A stretch of DNA of 64,000 bases from Candidatus Methanoflorens stordalenmirensis (GCA_003139855.1 PLGY01000036.1:38315-102314), one strand, 5' to 3'. Numbered from the stretch's first letter, positions 1-9,689 are shown. Notes: generated from the letters alone by a model not told the origin. Numbers and translations: made by a program.

Positions 1-639
1 GCTGCGGGTCTTCCGATGTGCCAGGACACAGGCGTTCCTATCTTCTTTGTCGAGATCGGACGAGAAGCAAACATCGATTTTGGCCTGAAAGAGGCACTTG
101 CAACTGCTGTACAGCGTGCGACTGACGCAGTGCCCCTCAGGAAACACGCGGTTTACCCGCTCACAAGAAGGAGCTGCGATGAACCGCTCTTCGATATGAT
201 TTGTGACGTCAGCGAGGGGAACAGGCTATCGGTTGCCGTACTGGTCAAAGGCGCGGGTTCAGAAAACGTAAGCGCTTTGGCTATGCTGGAGCCGCTTCAA
301 GACGTTAGGCCGTTCGTCCTCAACACGATATGGGAAAGTGGCGGCAAGCCGTGTCCGCCTATCATTGTGGGGCTAGGCATCGGAAGCACATTTGACGGCT
401 GCGCGCGTCTGGCGAAAAGAACGCTGTTGAGATCGTTAGAAGAAGACCAGAGCCCCTTTGAAGCAGAGATCTTAGAACAGATCAACGAACTAGGCATCGG
501 ACCGATGGGCCTTGGCGGCGACACAACTGCGTTGCGCGTTTTCGTCGAAGAGGCCCCGTGTCACACCGCCATGCTTCCTGTAGCAGTGGCAGTCCAGTGC
601 TGGGCCGATCGAAAGGCGAGATTCAGCATCAAGTTATAA
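1..639 (+). CDS. Fumarate hydratase class I, alpha subunit (5' truncated by window edge)
   Basis: ORF with MCQDTGVPIFFVEIG and GLGIGSTFDGCARLAKRTLLR motifs of the class I fumarase N-terminal domain; followed by the beta subunit. Confidence 0.9.
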   Translation, partial: AAGLPMCQDTGVPIFFVEIGREANIDFGLKEALATAVQRATDAVPLRKHAVYPLTRRSCDEPLFDMICDVSEGNRLSVAVLVKGAGSENVSALAMLEPLQDVRPFVLNTIWESGGKPCPPIIVGLGIGSTFDGCARLAKRTLLRSLEEDQSPFEAEILEQINELGIGPMGLGGDTTALRVFVEEAPCHTAMLPVAVAVQCWADRKARFSIKL

Positions 640-671
640 CGAGGAGTCGTAGCTTGGATCGATCAAACGCT

Positions 672-1256
672 ATGCCAACCGTGCTACACGCCCCGATATC
701 CCCAGCAGATATAGCTCCATTCAAGATTGGCGACGTCGTTTATATCAGCGGGGTTCTCTATACAGCTAGAGACAAAGCACACGATAGGATGCTAGCCGAC
801 CCGCACCTCCCGTTCAGTTTGCAGGACGCCTGCATTTACCACAGCGGGCCGCTCATCGTGAAAGAGGGGGACACGTATCGTGTTGTTTCGGCAGGACCGA
901 CGACCAGTGCGCGAATGAACGCGCAGACGCCCTCCATTGTGAAGCAGGGCGTAACGGCGATAATCGGCAAAGGAGGCATGTCTCAAGAAGTTGCCCGTTC
1001 GTTTGCTGGTCGTTGCATGTATCTCGCGTTCACGGGAGGCTGCGGGATGCTGGCACGCGAAAAAATCGTGGAGGTCTTAGATGTGTACTATGCGGAGCTC
1101 GGCGCCACGGAAGCTGTGTGGAAACTCAAAGTGCTCAACTTTGGGCCTCTTTTGGTAGCAATAGACTCTCGAGGCGACAGCATCTACGAAACCGTCCGTG
1201 CGCGTTCGCACGAACGTCTCCTACGCTTGATCGCTGAGCGAAAGCGCGCTCTATGA
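672..1256 (+). CDS. Fumarate hydratase class I, beta subunit
   Basis: KIGDVVYISGVLYTARDKAHDRM and YHSGPLIV...VSAGPTTSARM motifs; start at internal ATG 672 preferred over the longer ORF. Confidence 0.9.
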   Translation: MPTVLHAPISPADIAPFKIGDVVYISGVLYTARDKAHDRMLADPHLPFSLQDACIYHSGPLIVKEGDTYRVVSAGPTTSARMNAQTPSIVKQGVTAIIGKGGMSQEVARSFAGRCMYLAFTGGCGMLAREKIVEVLDVYYAELGATEAVWKLKVLNFGPLLVAIDSRGDSIYETVRARSHERLLRLIAERKRAL

Positions 1257-1270
1257 GCCTACCGACCGCA

Positions 1271-2530
1271 TTAATCTTTTTTATAGATGCCTATTGTCCG
1301 CTCGTGTTTGTACGCTTCAACAAGCGACTCAAGCCGGCGAAGCTGTTCCTGTTGTTTTGCGTTGGCGATTTCTGTTTGACCCTTTTCGATCATAAGCTCC
1401 AATGCATTCTTGTCGATCGTCATCAAAGTGCCAGAAAGATCCAATGCGAGCTCGCGCATCGAAAAAATAGGAATATCAGCTTCAAATAACGTTTTTCGAG
1501 CTACGTGCGACATTTCGTTTTTAACGACGACGGCGCGTATTCGTTTGTTGACCAAGAATTCAGCAGCAGCGATGCCGCCACCGCTTGCGTCCTCGAACAA
1601 GATGATGCTTTCGCTCAGCCCAAACTGGTCATCCGCGGCCTGAATCGCTTCTCGGTTGAAGGATTTGACGACTTTGACTGCCTTGACCGCTTTGTTACGC
1701 TCAGTTGCCCCGATTTGCTTCAGCTTACTGATGCGTTTCTGCAAGCCCTCATTGACCCTTTTCGTGCGTACAAGCTCAGCTGAAAGGCGACCGATTTCCT
1801 TTTGCCTGAACGTAACTTCCCTGTCCCTTCTCAGGTTTTTTGCGTCTTGAGACCGAATGGTATTAATCTTATTCTGCAGCTTCAGCACCTTTTCTTGGTC
1901 TAACTGCAACGATTCATTCAGATCAGCCACGTAGCTCGAAAGCCGATTAATTTGCTCGTCTTGTCGTTTGATGATTGCCTTGAAGTAGAGGATGTCGGGA
2001 CCTAGAAGATCCTTCTCTGGGGCTGAAATTTGGCGTTGCACGTGATTCTCCGTCGGCACTAGGGGCTTTTTGAGCAAATTGATCGCAGAATCAAACGTAT
2101 GTCCGCGCAAAACCAGCATCTGAAGTTCGTCGAGTTCAACGTCGGCAGAAGCCCTCTTCTCCACACTTTCAAGCTTGTTTCTGAGGCTTCTGGCCGCATC
2201 GATTGCAGCAGCGAGCGCATCTCGTTCGTGTTCGTTTGAATAGTCAAAGAGCTTCGTGTCGCGCCGCTTCTGTTCCAGCGAAAGTGATGAAGCAGGTGTG
2301 TGCAGAATCGCGTTAAAAGCTCGCTTTATCCGTTCGACAGTTGCGGGAGCTGGATTCTTATCCGTGGCGATGATAAGCGGGTGTCCCGATTCAATCAGCA
2401 ACCCCACGAGCTCAGAAAAACCCCAAGATCTTGAGCTGCCGGTTCTAAGGAGTCCACCTTTCAAATCCAAAACGGCAAAAGCGGCGGTTGTTCCGGGATC
2501 TACGCCGACGATAGTGTACGTCCTCTTTGG
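1271..2530 (-). CDS. DUF460 family protein (predicted RNase H-like fold, coiled coil), archaeal
   Basis: ORF plus in-frame upstream extension reading RTYTIVGVDPGTTAAFAVLDLKGG; central coiled coil; exact start uncertain. Confidence 0.8.
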   Translation of the reverse strand, partial: PKRTYTIVGVDPGTTAAFAVLDLKGGLLRTGSSRSWGFSELVGLLIESGHPLIIATDKNPAPATVERIKRAFNAILHTPASSLSLEQKRRDTKLFDYSNEHERDALAAAIDAARSLRNKLESVEKRASADVELDELQMLVLRGHTFDSAINLLKKPLVPTENHVQRQISAPEKDLLGPDILYFKAIIKRQDEQINRLSSYVADLNESLQLDQEKVLKLQNKINTIRSQDAKNLRRDREVTFRQKEIGRLSAELVRTKRVNEGLQKRISKLKQIGATERNKAVKAVKVVKSFNREAIQAADDQFGLSESIILFEDASGGGIAAAEFLVNKRIRAVVVKNEMSHVARKTLFEADIPIFSMRELALDLSGTLMTIDKNALELMIEKGQTEIANAKQQEQLRRLESLVEAYKHERTIGIYKKD

Positions 2531-2607
2531 CGCAACTAAACTCCCGCCGTTTTCGTTAGTGGTCGAAATTGCGTCGCACCTCCAACGCGCCCAAAAATAG
2601 GCCTCCG

Positions 2608-3513
2608 CTAGCCTGCAAAACGTTGTGCGGGACCGTGATCGCGTTGTTTTACGTATGCCAAAACATCTTCTGTTCGTCTTGCTATTTGATATTTTCTAGC
2701 AAAATACGATAGGACGGTGCTCACGTCTCTATGGAGCAATTCATCAGCATTGGGGTGCGACGCTGGTACCCATTGTGGCCAGTCGATCAGGGCGATGTTT
2801 CCGTCGGCACACACAATTACGTTGTATTCGCTTAAGTCGGCGTGAATGATGCCGAGCTCATACGTCAACTTAATCTGCGCAATGATCTTTTCAAGAATGA
2901 CGACAGGGTCTCCTAGCGCAGTGTTGCTCATCTCTCGACCGTTTACAAGTCCCATGACGATAACGTGTCGGTTGCGCGCAATCGGCGTTGGAACGGCGAC
3001 GTTCCCATAGAGAGTGGCAATGGCCTCATATTCTCTTTCTGCTGCGAGCCTAGAAGCAAGCATCCACGAGCATCGTTCGGCCTCACCGAAATATCCCCTA
3101 GATCGTTTCACGTGCCGGAAGGTCGTGCCTTCACGATGGAATTTCACAATCACGATCCGACCGCCTTCACGCTCGGCGTCGTAAATATCAGACTCCTTCC
3201 CAACACCCACTTTCGATCCGAGAGACTCTATGGCCCCGCGCCGAACAAGCGTATTGATGGCAAGGGCGTCATACCCACCGAAAGTTAGCTTGTAGCCGAC
3301 GTAGTGGGCCGTTTTCCGCTCAACGAGCTTATATTTGGAAAGCCGCTTGATTCTGTAATCCACCTCGTCTCGCGGCAGTCGAGCGTAGTTAGGCAGATCA
3401 TCGACTGGAACCCAGTCAAAAAAACGCATGCCGGTTTCGACCGCTTGCAGCACTCGGAAATCATAGCGCTCCAACTCCCTAAATTCGCGTGCAATATCTT
3501 GAAGCATCTTCAC
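2608..3513 (-). CDS. rio2: RIO2-type serine/threonine protein kinase
   Basis: N-terminal winged helix plus GVGKESDIYDAE, IHADLSEYNVIV and ALIDWPQWV kinase motifs. Confidence 0.93.
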   Translation of the reverse strand: MKMLQDIAREFRELERYDFRVLQAVETGMRFFDWVPVDDLPNYARLPRDEVDYRIKRLSKYKLVERKTAHYVGYKLTFGGYDALAINTLVRRGAIESLGSKVGVGKESDIYDAEREGGRIVIVKFHREGTTFRHVKRSRGYFGEAERCSWMLASRLAAEREYEAIATLYGNVAVPTPIARNRHVIVMGLVNGREMSNTALGDPVVILEKIIAQIKLTYELGIIHADLSEYNVIVCADGNIALIDWPQWVPASHPNADELLHRDVSTVLSYFARKYQIARRTEDVLAYVKQRDHGPAQRFAG

Positions 3514-3588
3514 CGCCTTATAGCCAGACTTCGTTTCTCCCTGTGCGGCAGAACAGTTTATTAGTGTTCATCCGGAGATGTACACGAG

Positions 3589-4482
3589 ATGAAGTGCGAT
3601 AAATGTAGCGCGCCTGCCGTTTTATTTCAGAGATATTCAGGGCTACACCTTTGCAAGGCGCATTTCTTCGCCGACGTTGAAAAGAAGATCAAGAAAGAGG
3701 TCAGAAAGAAACGAATCGAAGGCACGCTCGCTGTTGCGTTCAGCGGCGGGAAGGACTCTGCCGTGGTCTTAGCCGTATTAAATGACCTTTTCTCACGCCG
3801 TGGCGTTGAAATTGTGGCCATCACTATCGACGAAGGTATTTCAGGATACCGCGACAAGGCTCTTGAATCAGCAGCAATGCTCATCGCAGAGCTCGGCGTT
3901 CGATGGCAGGTGGCTTCGTTTGAGGACTACTTTGACATCAGAATCGATCGCGTGCACGAGCGACCGTGCACGGTTTGCGGGATCCTCCGACGCTCACTCC
4001 TGAATCGGATAGCAAAAACGGTCGGCGCCGCGACACTCGTCACAGGCCACAATCTCGATGATGAAGCACAAACAGTTCTGATGAATTATTTGCGCGGAGA
4101 CATCGATCGGCTGCTGCGGCTTGATCACCCCGCCAAAGAAGGACTAGTCCGGCGTGTCAAACCACTCAAATATGTGCCAGAAAAAGAAGTCGCGCTATAC
4201 GCTGTTCTCAGGGGAATCCCCATCAGCCTTGACGAGTGCCGTTTCTCTGCTGGGGTGTTTCGAGCCGAGGTGCGCAGCGTGCTGAATCAGCTAGAGCCTA
4301 GGCACCCAGGCACCAAGTACGCGCTCGTCAAGGGCCTTGAAAGGATCTTGGGATTAACGCAGCGTGAGCCGTTTCAGCTCGGTCACTGTGTGCAGTGCGG
4401 AGAACCCGCGGTCAAAGCGCTCTGTCAGAGCTGTGAAATCCTGAGAGAGCTGCAGTCGAGGGACTATAAAACGGCCAAATGA
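3589..4482 (+). CDS. TtuA/Ncs6-family tRNA thiolation ATPase
   Basis: Zn-finger MKCDKCSAPA, PP-loop AFSGGKDSAVVL, CTVCGILRR and C-terminal CxxC pairs. Confidence 0.9.
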   Translation: MKCDKCSAPAVLFQRYSGLHLCKAHFFADVEKKIKKEVRKKRIEGTLAVAFSGGKDSAVVLAVLNDLFSRRGVEIVAITIDEGISGYRDKALESAAMLIAELGVRWQVASFEDYFDIRIDRVHERPCTVCGILRRSLLNRIAKTVGAATLVTGHNLDDEAQTVLMNYLRGDIDRLLRLDHPAKEGLVRRVKPLKYVPEKEVALYAVLRGIPISLDECRFSAGVFRAEVRSVLNQLEPRHPGTKYALVKGLERILGLTQREPFQLGHCVQCGEPAVKALCQSCEILRELQSRDYKTAK

Positions 4483-4520
4483 GCCGCGAGCCAGCGACGT
4501 GTTAAATGTGAAAGAGCACC

Positions 4521-5678
4521 TTAGAGGATGCTGTCGATCTCTCCGGATTCGAACTCGCGGGCGAAGTCTTTCACGCGCGATTCTTTTCTGGCCCCGCTGG
4601 CGCCTTGTTTTGCGCTTTGAAACTTGAATAGCTCGCCATAAGTCGGCCCTAACACCTGAGCAGATTGCACGCCAGTCACGATCGACATCACGCGCACGCG
4701 GCCCTCGTACCCTCTCTGAACCCGTGCACCCCAAATGACGTTAGCGTTTGGATCCAACTGGGAGGTCAAAGCCTTAGCGATCTCTTCGGCCTCTTTCAGC
4801 GTCAAGTCCGGTCCACCTGTGATATGGATCAATGCGCCTTTTGCCCCGCGGAAGTCAACTTCGAGGAGCGGATGATTGAAGGCCTCACGCACGACGTCGC
4901 GTGCTTTGTCTTGGCTTTGCGATTCACCGACTAGCATGGCGGCAACGCCGCCGCTATTCATGATGGTTCTGACATCTGCGTAGTCAAGGTTTATCAATGA
5001 AGGTTGTGTGATCGTTTCAGCGATGCCCTTAACGGTTTCTGCGATGATCTGATCCATCACTGAGAACGCATGGTCAATCGGCAAGTTCGGCACGAATTCA
5101 AGCAGACGATTATTATCAAGAACAATGACCGTATCAGCATCTCTCCGCAAGTCTTCAAGTCCTTCTTCGGCCTTAATCAGCCGCGCGCGTTCCACATTGA
5201 ACGGAGTCGACACCATTGCCACGACGATTGCGCCGTGAGCTTTCGCGATCTGCGCGACGATCGGAGCAGCGCCTGTGCCGGTTCCGCCTCCCATCCCCGC
5301 GGTAACAAACACAAGATCGGTGTCTTTAAGAAGCGTTTCCAGCGTCCTGCGACCTAACTCGGTCGCACACCGTCCAACTTCAGGATCGCCGCCCGCACCC
5401 AACCCTTTGGTAATCGATTTGCCGACTAACACCTTGACGTCGGCGTCGATCATGTCCAAATGCTGTTTGTCAGTGTTGAGCGCGATGGTCTCGGCGCCGT
5501 CGACTCCTATGTTGTAGAGTCGGTTGACCGTGTTGTTGCCAGCCCCACCGCAGCCCACAATGAGTATCCGAGGGGCTCCAAATTCCTCTTCTTCTTCTTG
5601 AAGCATATGAGGTCGCTGCTTCTCCATTTCGCAGCGTCGCAAGGCCTCTTCGACAATACTTTGCATATATACCGCCAC
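4521..5678 (-). CDS. ftsZ: Cell division protein FtsZ
   Basis: [32 protein letters not shown] tubulin signature. Confidence 0.98.
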   Translation of the reverse strand: MAVYMQSIVEEALRRCEMEKQRPHMLQEEEEEFGAPRILIVGCGGAGNNTVNRLYNIGVDGAETIALNTDKQHLDMIDADVKVLVGKSITKGLGAGGDPEVGRCATELGRRTLETLLKDTDLVFVTAGMGGGTGTGAAPIVAQIAKAHGAIVVAMVSTPFNVERARLIKAEEGLEDLRRDADTVIVLDNNRLLEFVPNLPIDHAFSVMDQIIAETVKGIAETITQPSLINLDYADVRTIMNSGGVAAMLVGESQSQDKARDVVREAFNHPLLEVDFRGAKGALIHITGGPDLTLKEAEEIAKALTSQLDPNANVIWGARVQRGYEGRVRVMSIVTGVQSAQVLGPTYGELFKFQSAKQGASGARKESRVKDFAREFESGEIDSIL

Positions 5679-5683
5679 CTGTA

Positions 5684-5869
5684 CTAGATCAAAACCGCAC
5701 TTCGTTCTTTTCTGCTGAGGAGCTTCTCATAATGGGTATCAACCAGATCTCGAACAGCTGCACGGATTGCTTCGCTCTTCGAGGGGAATTCGCCCGCCAC
5801 TACCAGCTTATCTATGAGTTCCAGCTGTTGTTTCGGCAATCTCAGGGTGATTCGCTCCATAGCAACCAT
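5684..5869 (-). CDS. Ribbon-helix-helix (CopG-type) regulator, CdrS-like, adjacent to ftsZ
   Basis: [40 protein letters not shown] is a typical RHH domain; 5 bp upstream of ftsZ on the same strand. Confidence 0.85.
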   Translation of the reverse strand: MVAMERITLRLPKQQLELIDKLVVAGEFPSKSEAIRAAVRDLVDTHYEKLLSRKERSAVLI

Positions 5870-5884
5870 CTGAATTTCTGTAGC

Positions 5885-5968
5885 GTCAGACGAAGAGCTG
5901 ACTTTTGTCTGCTTCAGAGGCTACAAAAAGCTGTCCAGTGTCAGACACATGTCTGTTTTTCGTCTGAC
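5885..5968. promoter_or_regulatory. Cluster of GTCTG(AC)/(GT)CAGAC repeats upstream of RHH-ftsZ
   Basis: GTCAGAC 5885-5891, GTCTG 5907-5911, GTCAGAC 5940-5946, GTCTG 5951-5955, GTCTGAC 5962-5968; includes the inverted repeat CAGACA-CA-TGTCTG. Confidence 0.5.
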
Positions 5969-6165
5969 CGTCAATCACCCTACTGTAATATTAAACTTTT
6001 GTTATCGCTTTTTTATAAAAAGAACAGGATTAATCTACTAAATTAAGCCGTACACCATAATGCTCTCAAACGCCCCAAAACCAGAATCAGAACCACTCTG
6101 ACAATATAAAGTCGCTCACCGAGCACAGTAAAGAATAAGTAATAACGGTCGCAATACTGTCGTCA

Positions 6166-6239
6166 CCCGCCTTAACTCAGTCTGGCAGAGTGGTCGGCTG
6201 TAGACCGACATGTCCCCCGTTCAAATCGGGGAGGCGGGA
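6166..6239 (+). tRNA. tRNA-Tyr(GTA)
   Basis: Cloverleaf: acceptor CCCGCCT/AGGCGGG, anticodon arm GTCGG-CTGTAGA-CCGAC, T-arm GTTCAAAT. Confidence 0.93.
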
Positions 6240-6255
6240 TTCACCCGCCAATGAC

Positions 6256-6329
6256 GCTCCAGTAGCTCAGCCTGGGAGAGCGCCAGACTGAAGATCTGGT
6301 TGTCCCCGGTTCAAATCCGGGCTGGGGCA
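6256..6329 (+). tRNA. tRNA-Phe(GAA)
   Basis: Cloverleaf: acceptor GCTCCAG/CTGGGGC, anticodon arm CCAGA-CTGAAGA-TCTGG. Confidence 0.93.
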
Positions 6330-6351
6330 TTCCCACTAGACGTACGAGTTT

Positions 6352-7023
6352 TTACTTTTTCTCTTGCTCCGGCAGCAGCGGCGTTAACCAATCAACGAAC
6401 ATCTTTTCGCTCCGGCTTTGTATGTAAACCGTCCCTTCTCCGTTAAATTCGGTAACCAGTACCTCGCCGCCAAGAACAGTGGATTTGACGCCTCCAAAAG
6501 TCCCAATTTTCCATTCGAGGCCTTCAGTGAATCCAACAATGTGCCCGGTATCAACGCGAAAACGTCCGTTGATTCTTCGTTCTTGAATGGCGCCAAAACT
6601 TGAAATAAACACGTACCCAGACTGAGAGACTTTCACAAAGAAAAGCCCCGTCTCCGACAAGAACCCTTTGACGCCGCCCCACTTCGTGTCTAAATCTAAG
6701 CTTTGCGAGCCCGCTAAGAAACTGTCTCCTTGGATAAGAAGCGTCTCATCCCTTATCTCTCTGTACGCAATATCGCCGACGTAAGGGGGAGCGAGGCCAA
6801 CGACCGCGTCACCTTGCGCCACGAACGTGTTCAGGAAAATGTCAGCACCGCCGAGCACCGTTCTCTTAAGCCCCCGGAGGACCCCTCCCTTGATTCCGGT
6901 GCTCACGCCAAAATTCGGACTCATGTAGGCCATAGATCGCCGATCGGCTTGAATACTTTCGCCATCTGAGAGTCTGACTTCTGCGAGGCTGTAGGTGGGT
7001 TTATACAAGATTTCATATTTCAT
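6352..7023 (-). CDS. AIM24 / TIGR00266 family protein
   Basis: MKYEILYKPTYSLAEVRLSDGESIQAD, GGVLRGLKRTVLGGADIFLNTF pattern. Confidence 0.85.
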   Translation of the reverse strand: MKYEILYKPTYSLAEVRLSDGESIQADRRSMAYMSPNFGVSTGIKGGVLRGLKRTVLGGADIFLNTFVAQGDAVVGLAPPYVGDIAYREIRDETLLIQGDSFLAGSQSLDLDTKWGGVKGFLSETGLFFVKVSQSGYVFISSFGAIQERRINGRFRVDTGHIVGFTEGLEWKIGTFGGVKSTVLGGEVLVTEFNGEGTVYIQSRSEKMFVDWLTPLLPEQEKK

Positions 7024-7188
7024 AGGCTTCCTCTACGAATTTTCGGCTTATAGTTTGCGATCACAACGTGCAGCGCGACGACCCGCCGAACAAAGCAGGA
7101 GCAAACAAAAACGAAACGAGAGAAGGCGCGCAAGCAGCGTCGGTGCGCGTTTTATAAAGGATGAATAAGTTGTGAATAATGTGGTTCT

Positions 7189-7431
7189 TTGACTCGCATA
7201 GAACACCTGAAGATAATCCGACTAAAAATCGCAGAACTCAGCGAGCAGACGAATGCCGACGCGCTAAGCAACGCATTTTCAAATAAACATGGGGTCGCTA
7301 ACGTAGAGATCAACGTCAACAACGCGACTGTCGTCATCGCCTATGATGACACGCTCACGTCCATCTTCGAAATTGAAGCCCTTGTTTACAAGCTGAAATT
7401 CAAGCTCGAAGGCGTAAGTTACTTAAGCTGA
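7189..7431 (+). CDS. Small HMA-like (ferredoxin-like fold) protein lacking CxxC
   Basis: 80-aa ORF (TTG start); GVANVEINVNNATVVIAYDDT...IEALVYKLKFKLE resembles the HMA beta-alpha-beta layout but without metal-binding Cys. Confidence 0.5.
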   Translation: MTRIEHLKIIRLKIAELSEQTNADALSNAFSNKHGVANVEINVNNATVVIAYDDTLTSIFEIEALVYKLKFKLEGVSYLS

Positions 7432-7539
7432 CCTCGCAGTAATCGCGAGCTCTCCTTCGCTAAACCAGCGCGAAATGCCTTGCCGTCGCGCTGATAACTT
7501 TTATATAGATACCAACGCATGATCGCATGCTCGATTTTT

Positions 7540-7611
7540 GCGCTGGTAGTGTAGTGGTTATCACTGAGGCTTGCCAAGCCTCAAACCCGGGTTCGAATCC
7601 CGGCTGGCGCA
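7540..7611 (+). tRNA. tRNA-Gly(GCC)
   Basis: Cloverleaf: acceptor GCGCTGG/CTGGCGC, anticodon arm GAGGC-TTGCCAA-GCCTC; TATA-like tttatata about 40 bp upstream. Confidence 0.93.
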
Positions 7612-7619
7612 TCTGACGT

Positions 7620-7720
7620 GCCGAGGTAGCCAAGTGGACTACGGCGCCAGCCTGGAAGTCTCGTGATCGGACAGCTGGTGAGGCTTCTGCCTCGCAGGGG
7701 TTCAAATCCCTTCCTCGGCG
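7620..7720 (+). tRNA. tRNA-Ser(GGA) with 15-nt intron at 37/38 (about 7658-7672)
   Basis: Acceptor GCCGAGG/CCTCGGC, long variable arm, anticodon stem CCAGC/GCTGG interrupted after CTGGAA by gtctcgtgatcggac. Confidence 0.88.
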
Positions 7721-8424
7721 TCTCGATCCCCCCTCTTCTTTTGAGCGATGACGTAAAGCTCGTCTTTTTGCGAGCTAAACAGCTTAACGATTTTGAAGCC
7801 TTCATCCTCGATGCGCTTCATAAGATCCCCTATAGCTTGTTCTGCTACTTTCCCTTTAAAAACCTGCAAGACTAGCCCTCCAGTTTTGAGAACCGCTGAC
7901 AACTTTGCGAGAAGCTTAAGTGCATCAGCTGGTTCCGCCGTTATATCATTTAGCAGAACGTCAAAGCGCACCCCAAGACGGCCAAAATCAAAAGAAAATG
8001 CGTCAGCGTAAATGAGAGTTACCTGGCCAGGATACCTTCCTGCAACCGCCTCAAGAAATGGCTTGCATGACGAACTGAACTCGACTGCGTAAACTTCGTG
8101 CGCTAGTTCCGCCGCGTACCACAAGAAGCCTCCCGCGCTCGCGCCAATGTCGAGTACGGCGTCACCGGTTTTTATCAGCTCAAACGCCTCTTGGATTCCT
8201 CTTAGTTTCCAATACCCAGCCGGTCTGTCGGCAGCAGCGCCAACGGTAACCACTTGGTGACGCGTAATGTCAAACGAAGCCTTGACGACAGTCCTTCCGT
8301 CAACTGTAACAAACCCACTTTTGATCGCCCTTTGTGCGCGTGAGCGCGATGCAATAAGCTTTTCCCGAACGAGATACGTATCCAGCCGCATGGTGTGCGC
8401 AAGCTTCTTGTATGTATCATCCAT
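7702..8424 (-). CDS. S4-domain plus FtsJ-like (TlyA-family) RNA methyltransferase
   Basis: RLDTYLVREKLIASRSRAQRAIKSGFVTVDG (S4) plus VLDIGASAGGF (SAM site). Confidence 0.87.
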   Translation of the reverse strand: MDDTYKKLAHTMRLDTYLVREKLIASRSRAQRAIKSGFVTVDGRTVVKASFDITRHQVVTVGAAADRPAGYWKLRGIQEAFELIKTGDAVLDIGASAGGFLWYAAELAHEVYAVEFSSSCKPFLEAVAGRYPGQVTLIYADAFSFDFGRLGVRFDVLLNDITAEPADALKLLAKLSAVLKTGGLVLQVFKGKVAEQAIGDLMKRIEDEGFKIVKLFSSQKDELYVIAQKKRGDRDAEEGI

Positions 8425-8462
8425 TAGATTACAAGCTAAAAAGCTTTACAAAGTCGCATCTC

Positions 8463-8966
8463 ATGTGGAGTGAAGTGCTCGCAAGGTTTGCCAAGTTTCC
8501 CGCTCAAGAGCGGGTTGCAGAGGTTTTGCTTGAGCACGGATTCCAAGTGAATAGCGAGGGAGAGGTTGTCTCGGGCACCATTAAGATCCCTGACACCGAG
8601 ATCTCGCGCGCAGCCAAAGTCGATCGGAGAGCGGTCGATGAGGCAACTGCCACTATTCTAGGCGACGACATGCTGAGACACTTTTTTTCAAACCTGAAAA
8701 CGTTGATATTCCTCCGCGACGTTGCGCCCCTTCTGGGACTTGGCGTGATCGTCATAACACCTCAAGATGCCACTCACATAGGCATCATCGAAGAAGTTGC
8801 TGAAACCGTTGCAGCGTTTGATGTGCGCGTCAGGCAGGCCGTCACTGATGATCCTTACTTTATTGATGAGCCCAAGCTGACGATTATCTGCGACACGCGC
8901 GTTCCCGGTTCGCTTGTTGACAAGCTCCTACAACTTGCAAGCGTAAAAGGCGTTTCGATCTTCTAA
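8463..8966 (+). CDS. Regulator of amino acid metabolism, ACT-domain containing (COG2150-like)
   Basis: N-terminal HTH-like region, C-terminal ACT-like LGVIVITPQDATHIGIIEEVAETVAAFDVRVRQAVTDD. Confidence 0.75.
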   Translation: MWSEVLARFAKFPAQERVAEVLLEHGFQVNSEGEVVSGTIKIPDTEISRAAKVDRRAVDEATATILGDDMLRHFFSNLKTLIFLRDVAPLLGLGVIVITPQDATHIGIIEEVAETVAAFDVRVRQAVTDDPYFIDEPKLTIICDTRVPGSLVDKLLQLASVKGVSIF

Positions 8967-9008
8967 AATAGGCGCTCTTTCGAATGGCTGGGCGGGTCAC
9001 AGCGGCGG

Positions 9009-9689
9009 CTAGCGAGCATTTCGGGCGCCTCTGACGCATGCCAGCTCTGATTCCAAGTAAGGGCCGATTTGCGGGACAAGGCCTGGTGCGTCCGTCCCTT
9101 TCTTACAGACGATAGAGTGCTCCAAAATGCCGAGCCTTTCGATCGCGTAGACATCTCGTGCGTGGCCACTCCGTTTCAGAGCCGCGTGGATCTGCGCGCG
9201 GGTAGCATTGTTGACATTTATCCGGTCGGTCCCTTTTCTCCACCGCCACAATGCGTCGATTTGGTTTTTCGTAAACTCTGCATCAAATTCTCCTACTAGT
9301 CGAACCTGCAGAGGCAAACAATGAATCAGGCCAAATCTTGAGGCGATCTGTTCAACAGTGCCACGCCCGAACGGTTCAAGCCGGACAAAGGGCACCAAAA
9401 CACGTTTACAGCCTGTGTCGAGGGCAATGCCATTATCGTTGATCCCCGCTAGCCAAGCACGTGCGATATCGCCCGGTTGGGGGTCGCGCAACTCGCCATA
9501 TTGCTTTACGAGTAAGTCTCCGGCAACCTGTTCTTGACTCCCGGTGATAGTCACCGAGATCCACGAGGTAAGCGTGAGCGAGTATATGACGCGCAATTCT
9601 TTTAAGTCGTTGCGCAGCATCGCGTCGAACGATCGGGCTGCCTTGCCTGCGTTGCCGCAGACGAGCTGCATAAGATGAATCGTTCTCAT
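9009..9689 (-). CDS. DUF2110 family protein
   Basis: Archaeal DUF2110-like sequence adjacent to tfe, its usual neighbourhood. Confidence 0.75.
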   Translation of the reverse strand: MRTIHLMQLVCGNAGKAARSFDAMLRNDLKELRVIYSLTLTSWISVTITGSQEQVAGDLLVKQYGELRDPQPGDIARAWLAGINDNGIALDTGCKRVLVPFVRLEPFGRGTVEQIASRFGLIHCLPLQVRLVGEFDAEFTKNQIDALWRWRKGTDRINVNNATRAQIHAALKRSGHARDVYAIERLGILEHSIVCKKGTDAPGLVPQIGPYLESELACVRGARNAR

